A DNA stretch of 64,000 nt from Catenaria anguillulae PL171 (lineage: Eukaryota; Blastocladiomycota; Blastocladiomycetes; Blastocladiales; Catenariaceae), in the NCBI GenBank assembly GCA_002102555.1, contig MCFL01000114.1:1-64000 (forward strand), given 5' to 3'. A program made the position numbers and the translations under genes. The notes beneath the pieces were generated by a model. That model saw nothing but the letters and a program-made list of their open reading frames with translations. It was not told the origin of the DNA and ran no database searches. Below, one piece after another: positions 63,794 through 64,000 of the stretch; the first letter of the stretch is position 1; each line of letters opens with the position of its first letter.

Positions 63794-64000
63794 CAGAGAG
63801 GCAAAGAAACACGACCGGTGACCGTGGACGAGGAGACGGATCGGCGGCCCGTTTACACAATACATGACACTGATTCAAGAATAAATTATCACATGACTGT
63901 TCAGTTGATTGTCGCATGTATGTATGTATACATATAACAGGCTGCCCATCGTCAACGGCACCAAAGCCCATGCAATAGCTCCGCAGACACACTTTGCACC

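Noticed and set aside
1-64000. CRISPR arrays, rRNA and tRNA genes
   Set aside because: No regularly spaced direct repeats, no rRNA-like blocks and no tRNA cloverleaf that I could support by eye; a tRNAscan run would be needed to exclude tRNAs fully.

Overview
The window looks like nuclear DNA of a zoosporic fungus, most probably Blastocladiomycota (a Catenaria- or Allomyces-like genome). The reasons are short GT-AG introns (about 46-121 bp), moderately GC-rich coding sequence, dense genes on both strands, homopolymeric Gln/Ala/Ser tracts, and an ankyrin-like protein built on the 'ASxxGHxxVLxWWxxSG' repeat that I associate with blastoclad genomes. The taxon is an inference. Gene models were spliced by eye from splice sites and paralogue alignment.

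Layout. 0-20 kb: a run of multi-domain RRM-like proteins (1-925, 3.8-7.8, 9.5-11.3, 11.7-13.4, 14.0-18.4 and 19.1-20.2 kb), with a broken ankyrin-like gene at 1.1-3.3 kb. 20-28 kb: a coiled-coil protein, two paralogues with an ADP-ribosyltransferase-like (ART-like, DUF7587-type) domain, and two more RRM-like proteins. 28-33 kb: a decayed DDE transposase and a disrupted kinase-like gene. 33-41.6 kb: four related genes, including two recently duplicated RRM-like genes, one of which is fused to an ART-like domain. 41.9-48.1 kb: three paralogous 7TM-type membrane proteins around a SUV39-type SET methyltransferase gene. 48.6-50.9 kb: a WG-repeat protein with a C-terminal RRM-like domain. 51.5-54.7 kb: three small ART-like genes in tandem. 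55-64 kb: more ordinary genes (BTB-BACK, ZPR1-like, an LRR receptor-like gene with one LRR per exon, TatD hydrolase, ABHD13/Bem46 hydrolase).

The main unusual content is a superfamily spread over 54 kb and made from three modules. The first is a ~50-residue N-terminal module starting '(V/I)VLLP', here called VLLP. The second is a divergent RRM-like domain with the core 'NLxPxVTxxDLxxLxP'. The third is the ART-like domain with 'VYRA', 'ISFS/T..xWAxYxxL' and 'SEVFAHRFVDV'. At least twelve genes carry VLLP and/or RRM-like modules and seven carry the ART-like module. One gene (37587-40310) carries all three, which links the two families. The function is unknown; RNA binding coupled to a modifying enzyme is a hypothesis only.

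Many genes need reading-frame changes to stay homologous to their paralogues, and nearly all of these have the sign of a single missing base. That may be real decay, but consensus errors in the assembly are equally possible, so 'pseudogene' calls here are provisional.
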